Assembly (NCBI RefSeq): GCF_030811715.1
Contig: NZ_JAUSRH010000005.1
Coordinates: 186,001-250,000, forward strand
Length of the DNA stretch: 64,000 bases
From: Sinomonas atrocyanea
GTDB taxonomy: Bacteria; Actinomycetota; Actinomycetes; Actinomycetales; Micrococcaceae
Reading direction: 5' to 3'
The notes under the pieces are model-generated. The model was not told where the DNA came from and made no database searches. It worked only from the letters and a program-made list of their open reading frames with translations. The translations under genes and the position numbers were made by a program. Position 1 is the stretch's first letter. Every line of letters starts with the position of its first letter. Below are positions 51,726-60,083 of this stretch, piece by piece.

Positions 51726-52717
51726 GGGTCCTCGTCACCGGGGCCAGTGGCCTGCTCGGACGGGAGGTGGCCCGGCTCCTCGTCCGCCGGGGGCACGCCG
51801 TGACCACGTTCCAGCGCCGCCCGTCGGGGATCGACGGCGTCACGGACGTCCGCGGGTCCGTCACGGACGATGCCGCGGTCCGCTCAGCGGTCGAGGGCGC
51901 CGAGGGGATCATCCACCTGGCCGCGAAGGTCTCCTTCACGGGCCGCGCCGCAGAGTTCGACGAGGTGAATGTCGAAGGGACCCGCCGGCTGCTGCGCCTC
52001 GCGCGGGAGGCCGGGGTGCGGGACGTGGTGTTCGTGTCCTCCCCGTCGGCCGCCAACTCGGGAGCGGCCATCGCCGGTCTGGGCGCGGAGCCGGCAGACC
52101 CGGAGCGTGCGCACGGCGACTACTCCCGCACCAAGGCCGAGGCCGAGCTGCTCGCACTCGCGGCGGACGCCCCGGGGTTCCGGGTCACGGCGGTGCGGCC
52201 CCACGTCGTCTGGGGCCCCGGCGACACCCAGCTGGTGGAGCGCGTCCTGCAGCGCGCGGCACGCCACCGCCTGCCCCTGCTCGACGCCGGCGCCGCCCTC
52301 ATCGACACCACCTACGTGGACAACGCCGCCGCGGCCATCGTCGCCGCGCTGTTCCGCATGGAGCACGTCCACGGCAGGGCCGTCGTGGTGACCAACGGCG
52401 AGCCCCGCCCGGTCGGCGAGCTGCTCGCGGGGATCTGCGCCGCCGGCGGCGTGCCCGCACCGGGCTGGGCCGTGCCGGGCACGGTGGCGCGGGCGGCGGG
52501 CGCGGTGGTGGAGAAGCTCTGGATCCGGGCAGGGCGGAAGGAGGAGCCCCCCATGACGAGGTTCCTTGCCGAGCAGCTCTCCACGGCCCACTGGTACGAC
52601 CAGCGCGAGACCCGTGAGCTCCTCGACTGGACGCCTGCTGTCTCCCTCGACGAGGGTCTGGCGCGGCTGGCCGAGTACTACGGCGGCCGCGGCGCTGGCG
52701 GGGGCTCCCTCCCGTAG
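51722..52717 (+). CDS. oleD: OleD, 2-alkyl-3-oxoalkanoate reductase
   Basis: The 331-residue extended short-chain dehydrogenase has the NAD(P) loop LVTGASGLLGREVA and the catalytic pair in GDYSRTKAEAE (Tyr about 134, Lys about 138), with VRPHVVWGPGDTQL. OleD reduces the beta-keto acid from OleA to the beta-hydroxy acid used by OleC. ATG 51722 overlaps the oleBC stop (ATGA). With oleA and oleBC it completes the pathway from acyl-CoAs to long-chain monoalkenes. Confidence 0.9.
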   Translation: MRVLVTGASGLLGREVARLLVRRGHAVTTFQRRPSGIDGVTDVRGSVTDDAAVRSAVEGAEGIIHLAAKVSFTGRAAEFDEVNVEGTRRLLRLAREAGVRDVVFVSSPSAANSGAAIAGLGAEPADPERAHGDYSRTKAEAELLALAADAPGFRVTAVRPHVVWGPGDTQLVERVLQRAARHRLPLLDAGAALIDTTYVDNAAAAIVAALFRMEHVHGRAVVVTNGEPRPVGELLAGICAAGGVPAPGWAVPGTVARAAGAVVEKLWIRAGRKEEPPMTRFLAEQLSTAHWYDQRETRELLDWTPAVSLDEGLARLAEYYGGRGAGGGSLP

Positions 52718-52748
52718 CGGAGGAAGGACCGTTGCCCTTGCGGGCCCG

Positions 52749-53171
52749 CTACTTCTTGCGGCTCTGCGCCGTCTTCCTGGTGTTGGCCTTCTCCAGCGCC
52801 TCGACCAGCTGCTCCTTCGTCATGGTGGAGCGGCCGGGGACGTCGAGCCTCTTGGCGAGGTCGTAGAGGTGCTTCTTCGAGGCATTGGCGTCGACGCCGC
52901 CGTGGGTCTCGCGCCGGGTCGAGGCGCCGCCGGCGGCCTGCTCGTCGGACGGGCCCTTGCCCTCCTTGGGCTCCCAGTGGTCGCCCACCTTCTCGTGCGT
53001 GTGCTTCAGGGCCGAGTACCCGACGCGGTGGGCCCTCTCCTCGTCGTGGTAGGTCTCCTCGGCCGAGTCGTGGGCCTTCGCGAAGGTCTGCTGGGCCTTG
53101 GCGCCGGAGCGCTGGATGGTCGAGGGGAGCTCGTCCTTCCTCGCCTTGCCGCTCTTGTCCGTCTTGGGCAT
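52749..53171 (-). CDS. ChaB plus Rho-N/SAP domain small protein
   Basis: The 140-residue charged protein has a ChaB domain (KDELPSTIQRSGAKAQQTFA, then YHDEERAHRVGYSALKHTHE) and a C-terminal Rho N-terminal-like helical domain (KKHLYDLAKRLDVPGRSTMT, then EQLVEALEKANTRKT) ending in a basic tail. Such proteins are often abundant, nucleic-acid-associated or stress-linked in actinobacteria; a precise role is unknown. ATG 53171 has AGGAGG six bases upstream. It is convergent with oleD. A decayed partial copy of its 3' half lies at 63783-63957. Confidence 0.82.
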   Translation of the reverse strand: MPKTDKSGKARKDELPSTIQRSGAKAQQTFAKAHDSAEETYHDEERAHRVGYSALKHTHEKVGDHWEPKEGKGPSDEQAAGGASTRRETHGGVDANASKKHLYDLAKRLDVPGRSTMTKEQLVEALEKANTRKTAQSRKK

Positions 53172-53255
53172 CGTGTCCTCCTCTGACTGGTTCGGCAGAG
53201 TCCGCTGTGCACGGTTCTTACCCGCGCCGGGAGAGGTCAGACGAGATCGGGTTCC

Positions 53256-53291
53256 GCGGACGACGGCGGGTGCCCACCCGCCGTCGTCCGC
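53256..53291. repeat. Full hairpin of the dispersed GCGGACGACGGCGGG element
   Basis: The 15-base arm (53256-53270) and its perfect reverse complement (53277-53291) enclose a six-base loop, in the 240-base gap between the divergent ChaB/Rho-N and GH26 genes. Because both genes start outward from here, this copy is not at a 3' end, which argues against a pure terminator role for the element. Confidence 0.75.
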
Positions 53292-53411
53292 TCCCCTGCC
53301 CGAGGATTTCCGCAGGTTTGCGGCAGGACGGCGCTCCTGTGGCTGGTGGTGCGGTGGACTGGATGAGAGGATTCCCCTCCCCTGCCCACGTTCCGGAAGG
53401 CCCGCTCCCCC

Positions 53412-54638
53412 ATGAAGACGACCATCCGCCGCCGTGATGTGCTCCTCGGCGCCTCGCTGGGGGTGGCCGCCGCCGCCCTGGGCGGCACCGCCGCGAGGGC
53501 ATCCGCCGGGGCCCTCGCGCTCAGTCCGACCTCCGGTCCCACCGGCACGGTCGTCACCGTCACCGGAACGAGCTTCCCGAAGAAGACCAAGGGCAGCGTG
53601 ACCCTGGGCTCGGCGACGGCCACCGTCACCACGTCCGCGTCCGGCTACTTCCAGACCACCATCACCGTTCCCGGCGGCCTGTCGGGGACGGCGTACGTCG
53701 CCGCCACGGTGGGTCCTTCCTCCGCGCAGGCGCCCTTCACCGTCACCGCCGCCACCACGGTCCCGGCACCCAACCTGAACCACCCGCTGCGCTTCGGTGT
53801 CGCGACCGCCAGCGGCTACAGCTCCGCCGCAGAGCTGGACCACGTCGCCACGATCGCCGGCGAGGGCCCCTCGATCGTCCAGGCGTACTGCGACTGGACG
53901 AGTCCGCTGCCGACGAGCGGCCTGGCCTCGGTGGCCGGCCGCGGCGCGACGCCGCTCCTGACGTGGGAGCCGTGGGACGCCTCGGTGGGTGGAACCGCCC
54001 AGCCCGCGTACGCGCTCAGCGCGATCTGGGGCGGGGCCTACGACGCGTACATCGGCCAGTGGGCGAGCGGCCTGAAGGCCTACGGCGCCCCGGTGCTGCT
54101 GCGCTTCGCCCACGAGATGAACGGGAACTGGTACCCGTGGTCCGAGCAGGTCAATGGGAACGCCCCAGGCGACTACGCGAGGGCCTTCCGGCACGTGCGG
54201 GACCTCTTCACGTCAGCCGGCGTGACGAACGTCCAGTGGGTCTGGTGCCCCAACGTCCCGTACGCCGGCTCGACCGATCTGCCCGGGCTCTACCCGGGCG
54301 ACGCGTACGCGGACCTCGTGGGCCTCGACGGCTACAACTGGGGCACCACCCAGTCGTGGGGAAGCACGTGGGTGATGCCGGACGCGCTGTTCGGGCAGGG
54401 CCTGTCCGAACTGGCTGGTCTGGCCCCGTCCAAGCAGGTGCTGATCGCGGAGACCGCCTCGGCCGAGCAGGGCGGGGACAAGGCCGCGTGGAACCAGTCC
54501 CTCATCCAGTACCTCTCCGCGAATCCCGGCATCATGGGCTTCGCCTGGTTCGACCTCAGCAAGGAAGTGGACTGGCGGATCGATTCCTCCTCGTCCTCCG
54601 CATCGGCGTTCGCCGCCGCCCTCGCTGCGAGGCCGTGA
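53412..54638 (+). CDS. Secreted GH26 beta-mannanase
   Basis: The 408-residue protein begins with a twin-arginine signal (TTIRRRDVLLGASLGVAAAA), then an IPT/TIG-like beta-sandwich domain (about 34-115), then a GH26 catalytic barrel. The acid/base is Glu235 in RFAHEMNGNWYPW and the nucleophile Glu347 in VLIAETAS. GH26 enzymes cleave beta-1,4-mannan; some act on beta-1,3:1,4-glucan. Just upstream of a LacI-ABC-GH130-GH2 mannoside cluster, mannanase is the likely role, releasing manno-oligosaccharides outside the cell. The ribosome site (GGAAGG, about 11 bases upstream) is weak. Confidence 0.85.
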   Translation: MKTTIRRRDVLLGASLGVAAAALGGTAARASAGALALSPTSGPTGTVVTVTGTSFPKKTKGSVTLGSATATVTTSASGYFQTTITVPGGLSGTAYVAATVGPSSAQAPFTVTAATTVPAPNLNHPLRFGVATASGYSSAAELDHVATIAGEGPSIVQAYCDWTSPLPTSGLASVAGRGATPLLTWEPWDASVGGTAQPAYALSAIWGGAYDAYIGQWASGLKAYGAPVLLRFAHEMNGNWYPWSEQVNGNAPGDYARAFRHVRDLFTSAGVTNVQWVWCPNVPYAGSTDLPGLYPGDAYADLVGLDGYNWGTTQSWGSTWVMPDALFGQGLSELAGLAPSKQVLIAETASAEQGGDKAAWNQSLIQYLSANPGIMGFAWFDLSKEVDWRIDSSSSSASAFAAALAARP

Positions 54639-54671
54639 GCGGCGCGTCTGAGCCGAGAGCCTCCCCAGGGG

Positions 54672-54718
54672 TTGACGCCGTCGCTGAACCGGTTTAGTTT
54701 GGACGGACTAAACCGGTT
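54672..54718 (+). promoter_or_regulatory. lacI promoter with paired AACCGGTT operators
   Basis: TTGACG (54672-54677) and TAGTTT (54695-54700) are 17 bases apart. AACCGGTTTAGT (54687-54698) and ACTAAACCGGTT (54707-54718) are perfect inverted arms with an eight-base spacer; each contains the palindrome AACCGGTT with the central CG typical of LacI-family operators. One site covers the -10 and the other the start region, predicting tight repression of the mannan operon. Confidence 0.7.
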
Positions 54719-54753
54719 TTGTGGCAGCGGTCACAGGAAGGGAGGAACTCGCG

Positions 54754-55776
54754 GTGGCAGTAACCATCAGTGATGTCGCGGCTGCTGCCGGCGTCAGCAA
54801 GGGTGCGGTGTCCTTGGCCCTGAACGGGCAGAAGGGCGTCGGAGAGGAGACCCGGAGCCGCATCCTGGCCGTCGCACGAGGGCTGGGCTGGACACCGAGC
54901 CTGAGGGCCAAGGGATTGGCCTCTTCGCGGTCCTTCGCCATCGGGCTGATCCTCGAGCGCGACCCGCGGCTGCTCGGAACCGACCCGTTCTTTGCCGGCT
55001 TCATCGCCGGGATCGAGACCGTTCTCGCAGCCCATGAGTACACCTTGGTCCTGGCAGTGGCCCATGGGGAGGCTGCGGAGGCGGGCTACCGCAAGCTCGC
55101 GGCGGGACGGGTGGACGGCTTCATCCTGACCGACCTCCGCACGGACGATCCCCGAGTGGAACTCCTCAAGGGCTTCGGGCTTCCCGCAGTGACCCTCAAT
55201 CGACCGGCCATCGCTTCGCCCTTCCCGGCGGTCTGCATGGACGGAAGCGAGAGCGTCAAGGAAGCTGTGCGCCATCTGGTCGGCCTCGGCCACCGGCGCA
55301 TCGCCCACGTCGGCGGACCGCAGGGGTTCGTGCACGGGCGCGGCCGCCGGCTCGCCTGGACTGAAGCGATGGCCCAGGCAGGTCTCGAGCCTACGTTGTT
55401 CCTTGAAGCCGACTTCACCGCTGAGGCAGGCGTCGAAGCCACTGCCCAGCTCCTGGCCCTCGCAGAGCCTCCGACCGCGATCGTGTACGCGAATGACCTC
55501 ATGGCGACCGCGGGCCAGTCGAAGGCACAGACCCTCGGCTTCTCAGTTCCGGGGGAACTGTCGATCGTGGGCTACGACAACGCCGAGTTTGCGCAGTACC
55601 TCAATCCCCCTCTGACCACCATCGCTGCCGATCCCATTCCGTGGGGGCACGAGGCCGCGACCGCGCTCCTCTCGCTCATCCACGGCACCAGTAACGGCGA
55701 GGACATCACGATGCCCCCGCCCCGCCTCATCGTGCGGGCCTCCACGGGACCGGCTCCGGTCACCGCAGACGCCTGA
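54754..55776 (+). CDS. LacI family regulator of the mannan operon
   Basis: The 340-residue protein starts with the LacI headpiece VTISDVAAAAGVSKGAVSLA and has a sugar-binding sensor domain (FAIGLILERDPRLL, then YDNAEFAQYLNPPLTTIAAD). GTG 54754 has GGAGG eight bases upstream; an earlier GTG at 54721 falls inside the operator region. It is first in the cluster with the ABC importer and mannosidases and lies behind a strong operator pair, so it should repress the cluster until a mannoside is present. Confidence 0.88.
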   Translation: MAVTISDVAAAAGVSKGAVSLALNGQKGVGEETRSRILAVARGLGWTPSLRAKGLASSRSFAIGLILERDPRLLGTDPFFAGFIAGIETVLAAHEYTLVLAVAHGEAAEAGYRKLAAGRVDGFILTDLRTDDPRVELLKGFGLPAVTLNRPAIASPFPAVCMDGSESVKEAVRHLVGLGHRRIAHVGGPQGFVHGRGRRLAWTEAMAQAGLEPTLFLEADFTAEAGVEATAQLLALAEPPTAIVYANDLMATAGQSKAQTLGFSVPGELSIVGYDNAEFAQYLNPPLTTIAADPIPWGHEAATALLSLIHGTSNGEDITMPPPRLIVRASTGPAPVTADA

Positions 55777-55816
55777 ACTCTTTCCAAGAACTCCATCCCC
55801 ACCACTAGGAGACGCA

Positions 55817-57112
55817 ATGGTGCGTGCGATCACGCCTGCTCGAATTCTGTCCGCTGCCGCTGTCGCGGTGCTCGGAGCCAGCCTCGCAGCCTGCGGCGGC
55901 GGCTCGTCGGCGCAGTCGGCCGCAGCGACCGCGAAGGGCCCCATCAAAGTCTGGTACTCGAACAACGCCGCCGAAGTGAAGTGGGGCAAGGAAATGGTCT
56001 CCGCCTGGAACGCGGCGCACCCCGATCAGCAGGTCGAGGGGCAGGAGATCCCGGCCGGCAAGAGCTCCGAGGAAGTCATCGGTGCGGCGATCTCTGCCGG
56101 GAGCGCGCCGTGCCTGGTGTTCAATACCTCGCCCGCAGCGGTCCCACAGTTCCAGAAGCAGGGCGGACTCGTCCCGCTGGACTCCTTCCCGGACGGCGCG
56201 CAGTACATCAAGGACCGTACCGGGGCGCTGGCGGACCAGTACAAGTCCGCCGACGGCAAGTTCTACCAGCTGCCGTGGAAGTCGAACCCGGTGGTGCTGT
56301 TCTACAACAAGGACCTGTTCAAGAAGGCCGGCCTTGACCCCGACCACCCGCAGCTCGCCACCCAGCAGCAGTTCCTCGACACCGCCCGAGCACTGGTCAA
56401 GTCCGGGGCCGTCAAGACCGCCGTCTGGCCTTCCCCCGCCAGCGACTTCTACCAGTCCTGGTTCGACTTCTATCCGTTCTACGCCGCGGCCACCGGCGGC
56501 ACCCAGCTGGTCAAGGACGGCAAGGCGACCTTCGACGACGACCAGGGCAAGCAGGTCGCGAACCTGTTCCAGACCCTCTACAAGGAGAACCTGGCCTCGA
56601 AGGAGACCTACCAGGGCGACTCCTTCGGAGAAGGGAAGTCCGCGATGGCGCTGGCCGGCCCATGGGCGATCGACGCCTACAAGGGCAAGGTCAACTGGGG
56701 CGCCGTGCCGATCCCCGCTCCCCAGCAGCAGGACAAGGTCTCGACCTTCTCGGACGCGAAGAACGTTGCCATGTACACCGCCTGCAAGAACCAGGGCACG
56801 GCGTGGGAGGTCCTCAAGTTCGCAACCAGCAAGGACGAGGACGGCAAGCTCCTCCAGGAGACCGGCCAGATGCCGATGCGCCAGGGGCTCACCACGGCCT
56901 ACGCGGACTACTTCGCAAAGAACCCGTCCTACAGCCAGTTCGCGGACCAGGCCTCGCGCACCGTCGAGGTCCCCAATGTCTCCAACTCCGTCCAGGTGTG
57001 GCAGACGTTCCGCGACGCCTGGTCGAAGTCCGTGATCTTCGCCAATCAGAGCGTCGACGACGCGTTCAAGGGCGCCTCGGACAAGATCAACCAGCTCGTG
57101 TCGCAGAAGTAG
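55817..57112 (+). CDS. ABC sugar-binding lipoprotein
   Basis: The 431-residue protein has a lipoprotein signal peptide with the lipobox LAAC (mature Cys about residue 26) followed by a Gly/Ser linker, then a family 1 solute-binding fold (IKVWYSNNAAEVKWGKEMV, LPWKSNPVVLFYNKDLFKKA). Such proteins bind oligosaccharides outside the membrane; here manno-oligosaccharides released by the GH26 enzyme are expected. AGGAG precedes ATG 55817. It is followed directly by two permease genes but by no ATPase gene, so a shared MsiK-type ATPase must be encoded elsewhere. Confidence 0.9.
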   Translation: MVRAITPARILSAAAVAVLGASLAACGGGSSAQSAAATAKGPIKVWYSNNAAEVKWGKEMVSAWNAAHPDQQVEGQEIPAGKSSEEVIGAAISAGSAPCLVFNTSPAAVPQFQKQGGLVPLDSFPDGAQYIKDRTGALADQYKSADGKFYQLPWKSNPVVLFYNKDLFKKAGLDPDHPQLATQQQFLDTARALVKSGAVKTAVWPSPASDFYQSWFDFYPFYAAATGGTQLVKDGKATFDDDQGKQVANLFQTLYKENLASKETYQGDSFGEGKSAMALAGPWAIDAYKGKVNWGAVPIPAPQQQDKVSTFSDAKNVAMYTACKNQGTAWEVLKFATSKDEDGKLLQETGQMPMRQGLTTAYADYFAKNPSYSQFADQASRTVEVPNVSNSVQVWQTFRDAWSKSVIFANQSVDDAFKGASDKINQLVSQK

Positions 57113-57113
57113 C

Positions 57114-58085
57114 ATGATGACCCACCCTCAGACGACATCTCCCGTGCCGCCCGCTGCGGAGGCGAAGCCCGCCTCCGCAGCCCGGCGCGGGGGCGGACGC
57201 CCCCGGGCGAGACTGCTCGGCCAGCACCCGCTCGGAATCCTGTTCTCCCTCCCGTACGTGGTGTACGTGATGGGCGTGCTCGCCGTCCCGTTCGGGTTCG
57301 CGGTCTACATCTCGGTCCACCAGTACTACTTCACCGCCCCCGGTGTGGACGTTGACCGGCCGTTCGTGGGACTGGACAACTACGTCAGCGTGCTCTCGGA
57401 CCCGGCTGTCCAGCAGTCGTTCCTGAACATCCTGGTGTTCCTGGTGATCAACGTCCCGCTGACGGTCGGCCTCTCCCTCGTCCTCGCGACCGCCCTGAAC
57501 CGAGTGCAGTGGCTGCGCACCTTCTTCAGAGTCTGCTACTACGTCCCCTACGTGACCGCCAGCGTCGCCGTCGTCGGTGTGTGGCTGTTCCTGTTCCAGC
57601 AGCACGGCCTCGTGAATTCGGTGCTGGGCCCCCTCGCCCCCGAGCCGTCCTGGCTGGTCAACTCGTGGCTCGCCATGCCCACGGTGGCACTCTTCGTCAC
57701 GTGGAAGCAACTGGGGTTCTTCATCCTGCTCTACCTGGCCGCTCTGCAGAACATCCCGAACGAGCTCTACGAATCCGCTGCCGTGGACGGCGGGGGCAGG
57801 TGGGTTCAGTTCTGGAACGTCACCGTGCCGGGCGTGCGATCCGCCAGCGTCCTCGTCGTCATCCTGGCCACCATCACCGGAGCAAACCTCTTCACCGAGC
57901 CGTACCTCCTCACCGCGGGCGGCGGCCCGGACGGCGCCTCCTCCTCGCCGGTGTTCCTGATGTACCAGAAGGGAATCCTGCAGGGGAACCCGGACATCGC
58001 CGCCGCCCTCGGTGTGGTGCTGGTCGCCGGGATCCTGGTGGTCACGCTCATCCAGAAGAGGCTCGTCGGGGGGAAGGAAGAATGA
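57114..58085 (+). CDS. ABC sugar transporter permease (MalF type)
   Basis: The 323-residue protein has about six membrane segments after a 35-residue basic N-terminus, and the ATPase-contact EAA loop near YESAAVDGGGRWVQFWNVTV. It forms the channel with the next gene product. ATG 57114 follows the previous stop by one base and has no clear ribosome site, so it is probably translationally coupled; ATG 57117 is an alternative. The end overlaps the second permease gene. Confidence 0.9.
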   Translation: MMTHPQTTSPVPPAAEAKPASAARRGGGRPRARLLGQHPLGILFSLPYVVYVMGVLAVPFGFAVYISVHQYYFTAPGVDVDRPFVGLDNYVSVLSDPAVQQSFLNILVFLVINVPLTVGLSLVLATALNRVQWLRTFFRVCYYVPYVTASVAVVGVWLFLFQQHGLVNSVLGPLAPEPSWLVNSWLAMPTVALFVTWKQLGFFILLYLAALQNIPNELYESAAVDGGGRWVQFWNVTVPGVRSASVLVVILATITGANLFTEPYLLTAGGGPDGASSSPVFLMYQKGILQGNPDIAAALGVVLVAGILVVTLIQKRLVGGKEE

Positions 58086-58969
58086 CCATGGGCACCAACA
58101 CCACCAGCACCGCCGACGCGGCGCCCCGCCGCGCCGCGCGCCGTCGCCTCGGCGCCGGGAGCGTCATCCTGCTCTCCCTCGGGGCCCTGGCGTTCCTGTT
58201 CCCCTTCTACTACATGGTGGTCGGGTCGCTGCAGTCGAGCCCGGACACGAGCGTCGCCGGGGCCTTCCCCCATCCGGGAAACCTCACCGGGCAGAACTAC
58301 GCCAACATCAACGACTCGATCAACCTGCTCCGGGCCCTGGTGAACTCGGGGATCTTCACCGGCGGGGTGATCCTGTGCACGGTCGTCTTCGGCATCCTCG
58401 CCGGGTACGCGATGGCACAGATGCGATTCCGTGGGCGCGGGTTCGTGTTCGCCCTCATGCTGCTGGTGCAGATGATCCCGTTCCAGCTCCTGCTCATTCC
58501 CCTCTACATCATGATCGTGCGCGACTACGGCCTCGGCGACAGCTACCTCGGAATGATCCTGCCCTTCGCGATCAACTCGACCGCCGTGTTCGTCTTCCGC
58601 CAGTACTTCCTCCAGGTTCCGGCATCCCTGTTCGAGGCCGCCCGCATCGACGGCGCCGGCGAGCTGGGCATCCTGTTCAGGATCGCGCTGCCGCTGGTGC
58701 GCCCGGCACTGGTCACGGCGGTCCTCCTGACCTTCATCGGTCCGTGGAACGAATTCCTCTGGCCGTTCCTCGTGACCAAGGACGCCTCGATGCAGCCGCT
58801 CGCCGTGTCCCTGGCCAACTACATCTCCACCGTCGCTTCGGCCACGTCCAACCCCTTCGGCGCGATCCTGGCGGGCGCCTGCGTGCTCGCCCTGCCCGCC
58901 GTGGTGCTGTTCATCGTGTTCCAGAAGCAGTTCACCGCCACAGACCTCGGCTCCAGCATCAAGGGCTGA
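58082..58969 (+). CDS. ABC sugar transporter permease (MalG type)
   Basis: The 295-residue protein has six membrane segments and the EAA loop FEAARIDGAGELGILFRIAL that contacts the ATPase. It pairs with the preceding MalF-type protein. ATG 58082 overlaps the previous stop (ATGA) and has GGAAGGAAG upstream; Met 58088 is an alternative. The two permeases and the lipoprotein make an importer for mannosides. Confidence 0.9.
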   Translation: MTMGTNTTSTADAAPRRAARRRLGAGSVILLSLGALAFLFPFYYMVVGSLQSSPDTSVAGAFPHPGNLTGQNYANINDSINLLRALVNSGIFTGGVILCTVVFGILAGYAMAQMRFRGRGFVFALMLLVQMIPFQLLLIPLYIMIVRDYGLGDSYLGMILPFAINSTAVFVFRQYFLQVPASLFEAARIDGAGELGILFRIALPLVRPALVTAVLLTFIGPWNEFLWPFLVTKDASMQPLAVSLANYISTVASATSNPFGAILAGACVLALPAVVLFIVFQKQFTATDLGSSIKG

Positions 58970-58982
58970 CCCGGAAGGACCC

Positions 58983-60029
58983 ATGCACCCCCTCACCACG
59001 GCAGCGCTCCAGGACGGCCTGGCCCGCGCCCTGAGCCACACGAACGCATCCACCGACGCGCTCTCCACTGACCAGTTCTCCGCCGACTGGGACGACCGCC
59101 CGGACTGGGCGATCGGGCCCTTCCGGAAGGACGAGGGCCTCACCTTCAAGCCCCAGGGCCAATGGCCGGATCCGACCGGCATCGGCTGGACGAGCGCCTC
59201 GATCTTCAATCCGAGCCTGATCGAGCGCGACGGCGTGCTCCACCTCTTCTACCGCGCCTCACCCCGGAAGGAGAGCCTCGAGAGCCGCATCGGCACCGCG
59301 GTCCACACCCCGGGCCACGGATGGGCCGAAGGCCAGAACCCGGTCGTCTACCCGACGCTGGACAATGAGCTGCTCGGAGTGGAGGACCCCAAGGTCTACA
59401 CGGCCGCTGGGCGCTACTACCTCTTCTACAACGGGATCTGGCCACTGGCCGGGACCAGCGAGGCGGAGGCCTACCCCTCCCCGGGATGGCCCCTCGGAGA
59501 CGTGGGCTGCGACATCAACCTCGCCGTCTCCGACGACCTCGTGCACTGGGAGAAACGCGGACGGATCGTTCCGCATGAGGTCTCCCACCTCTGGGCGAAG
59601 GGCGCCGTGATCCCGACCGACGGCACCGGCGAAGCGGTGAAGATCGGGGGCGACTACCTGATGTTCCTCTCGGAGGGATGCGACGGCAGGGCCGTCGTCG
59701 GCCGGTCGAAGGACATGGAGCACTGGGACTTCGCCGAGCAGCCGTACCTGGACATCTCCGCCCTCGGCTCCCTCCACGAAGTCGCCTGCGCCGTGGTCAC
59801 CGAGGGCAACCTCGTCCTGGACTTCTTCTACGGCGACCACGACGGGAACTTCGCGGCAGCCCAGGCGCTCTACTCGCTCGAGGACCCTTTCACCCAGATC
59901 GCCCTCCACCGCGGAGGCTCGCTCGCCTGGGGCGGCCTGATCCGCTACGGCGATCGGTGGACCTTCGCCCAAGGATGGGACGCCCCCGCGGGCCAGCGGG
60001 AACTCTACCTCTACCGCTCAGAGAACTGA
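58983..60029 (+). CDS. GH130-like five-bladed propeller protein (first copy)
   Basis: The 348-residue protein has the GH130-type pattern: FNPSLIERDGVLHLFYRA, GVEDPKVYTAAGRYYLFYNG and LWAKGAVIPTDGTGE. GH130 enzymes are mannoside phosphorylases or mannosidases acting on beta-mannosidic linkages in the cytoplasm. GGAAGG precedes ATG 58983. With a second GH130 and a GH2 mannosidase downstream, it would take manno-oligosaccharides apart by phosphorolysis or hydrolysis; which one cannot be read with confidence. Confidence 0.78.
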   Translation: MHPLTTAALQDGLARALSHTNASTDALSTDQFSADWDDRPDWAIGPFRKDEGLTFKPQGQWPDPTGIGWTSASIFNPSLIERDGVLHLFYRASPRKESLESRIGTAVHTPGHGWAEGQNPVVYPTLDNELLGVEDPKVYTAAGRYYLFYNGIWPLAGTSEAEAYPSPGWPLGDVGCDINLAVSDDLVHWEKRGRIVPHEVSHLWAKGAVIPTDGTGEAVKIGGDYLMFLSEGCDGRAVVGRSKDMEHWDFAEQPYLDISALGSLHEVACAVVTEGNLVLDFFYGDHDGNFAAAQALYSLEDPFTQIALHRGGSLAWGGLIRYGDRWTFAQGWDAPAGQRELYLYRSEN

Positions 60030-60083
60030 CCGCGCTTCTCCCCGACCGCCTCCCCCGTATCGAGACTCCTGGAGCACCACGCC

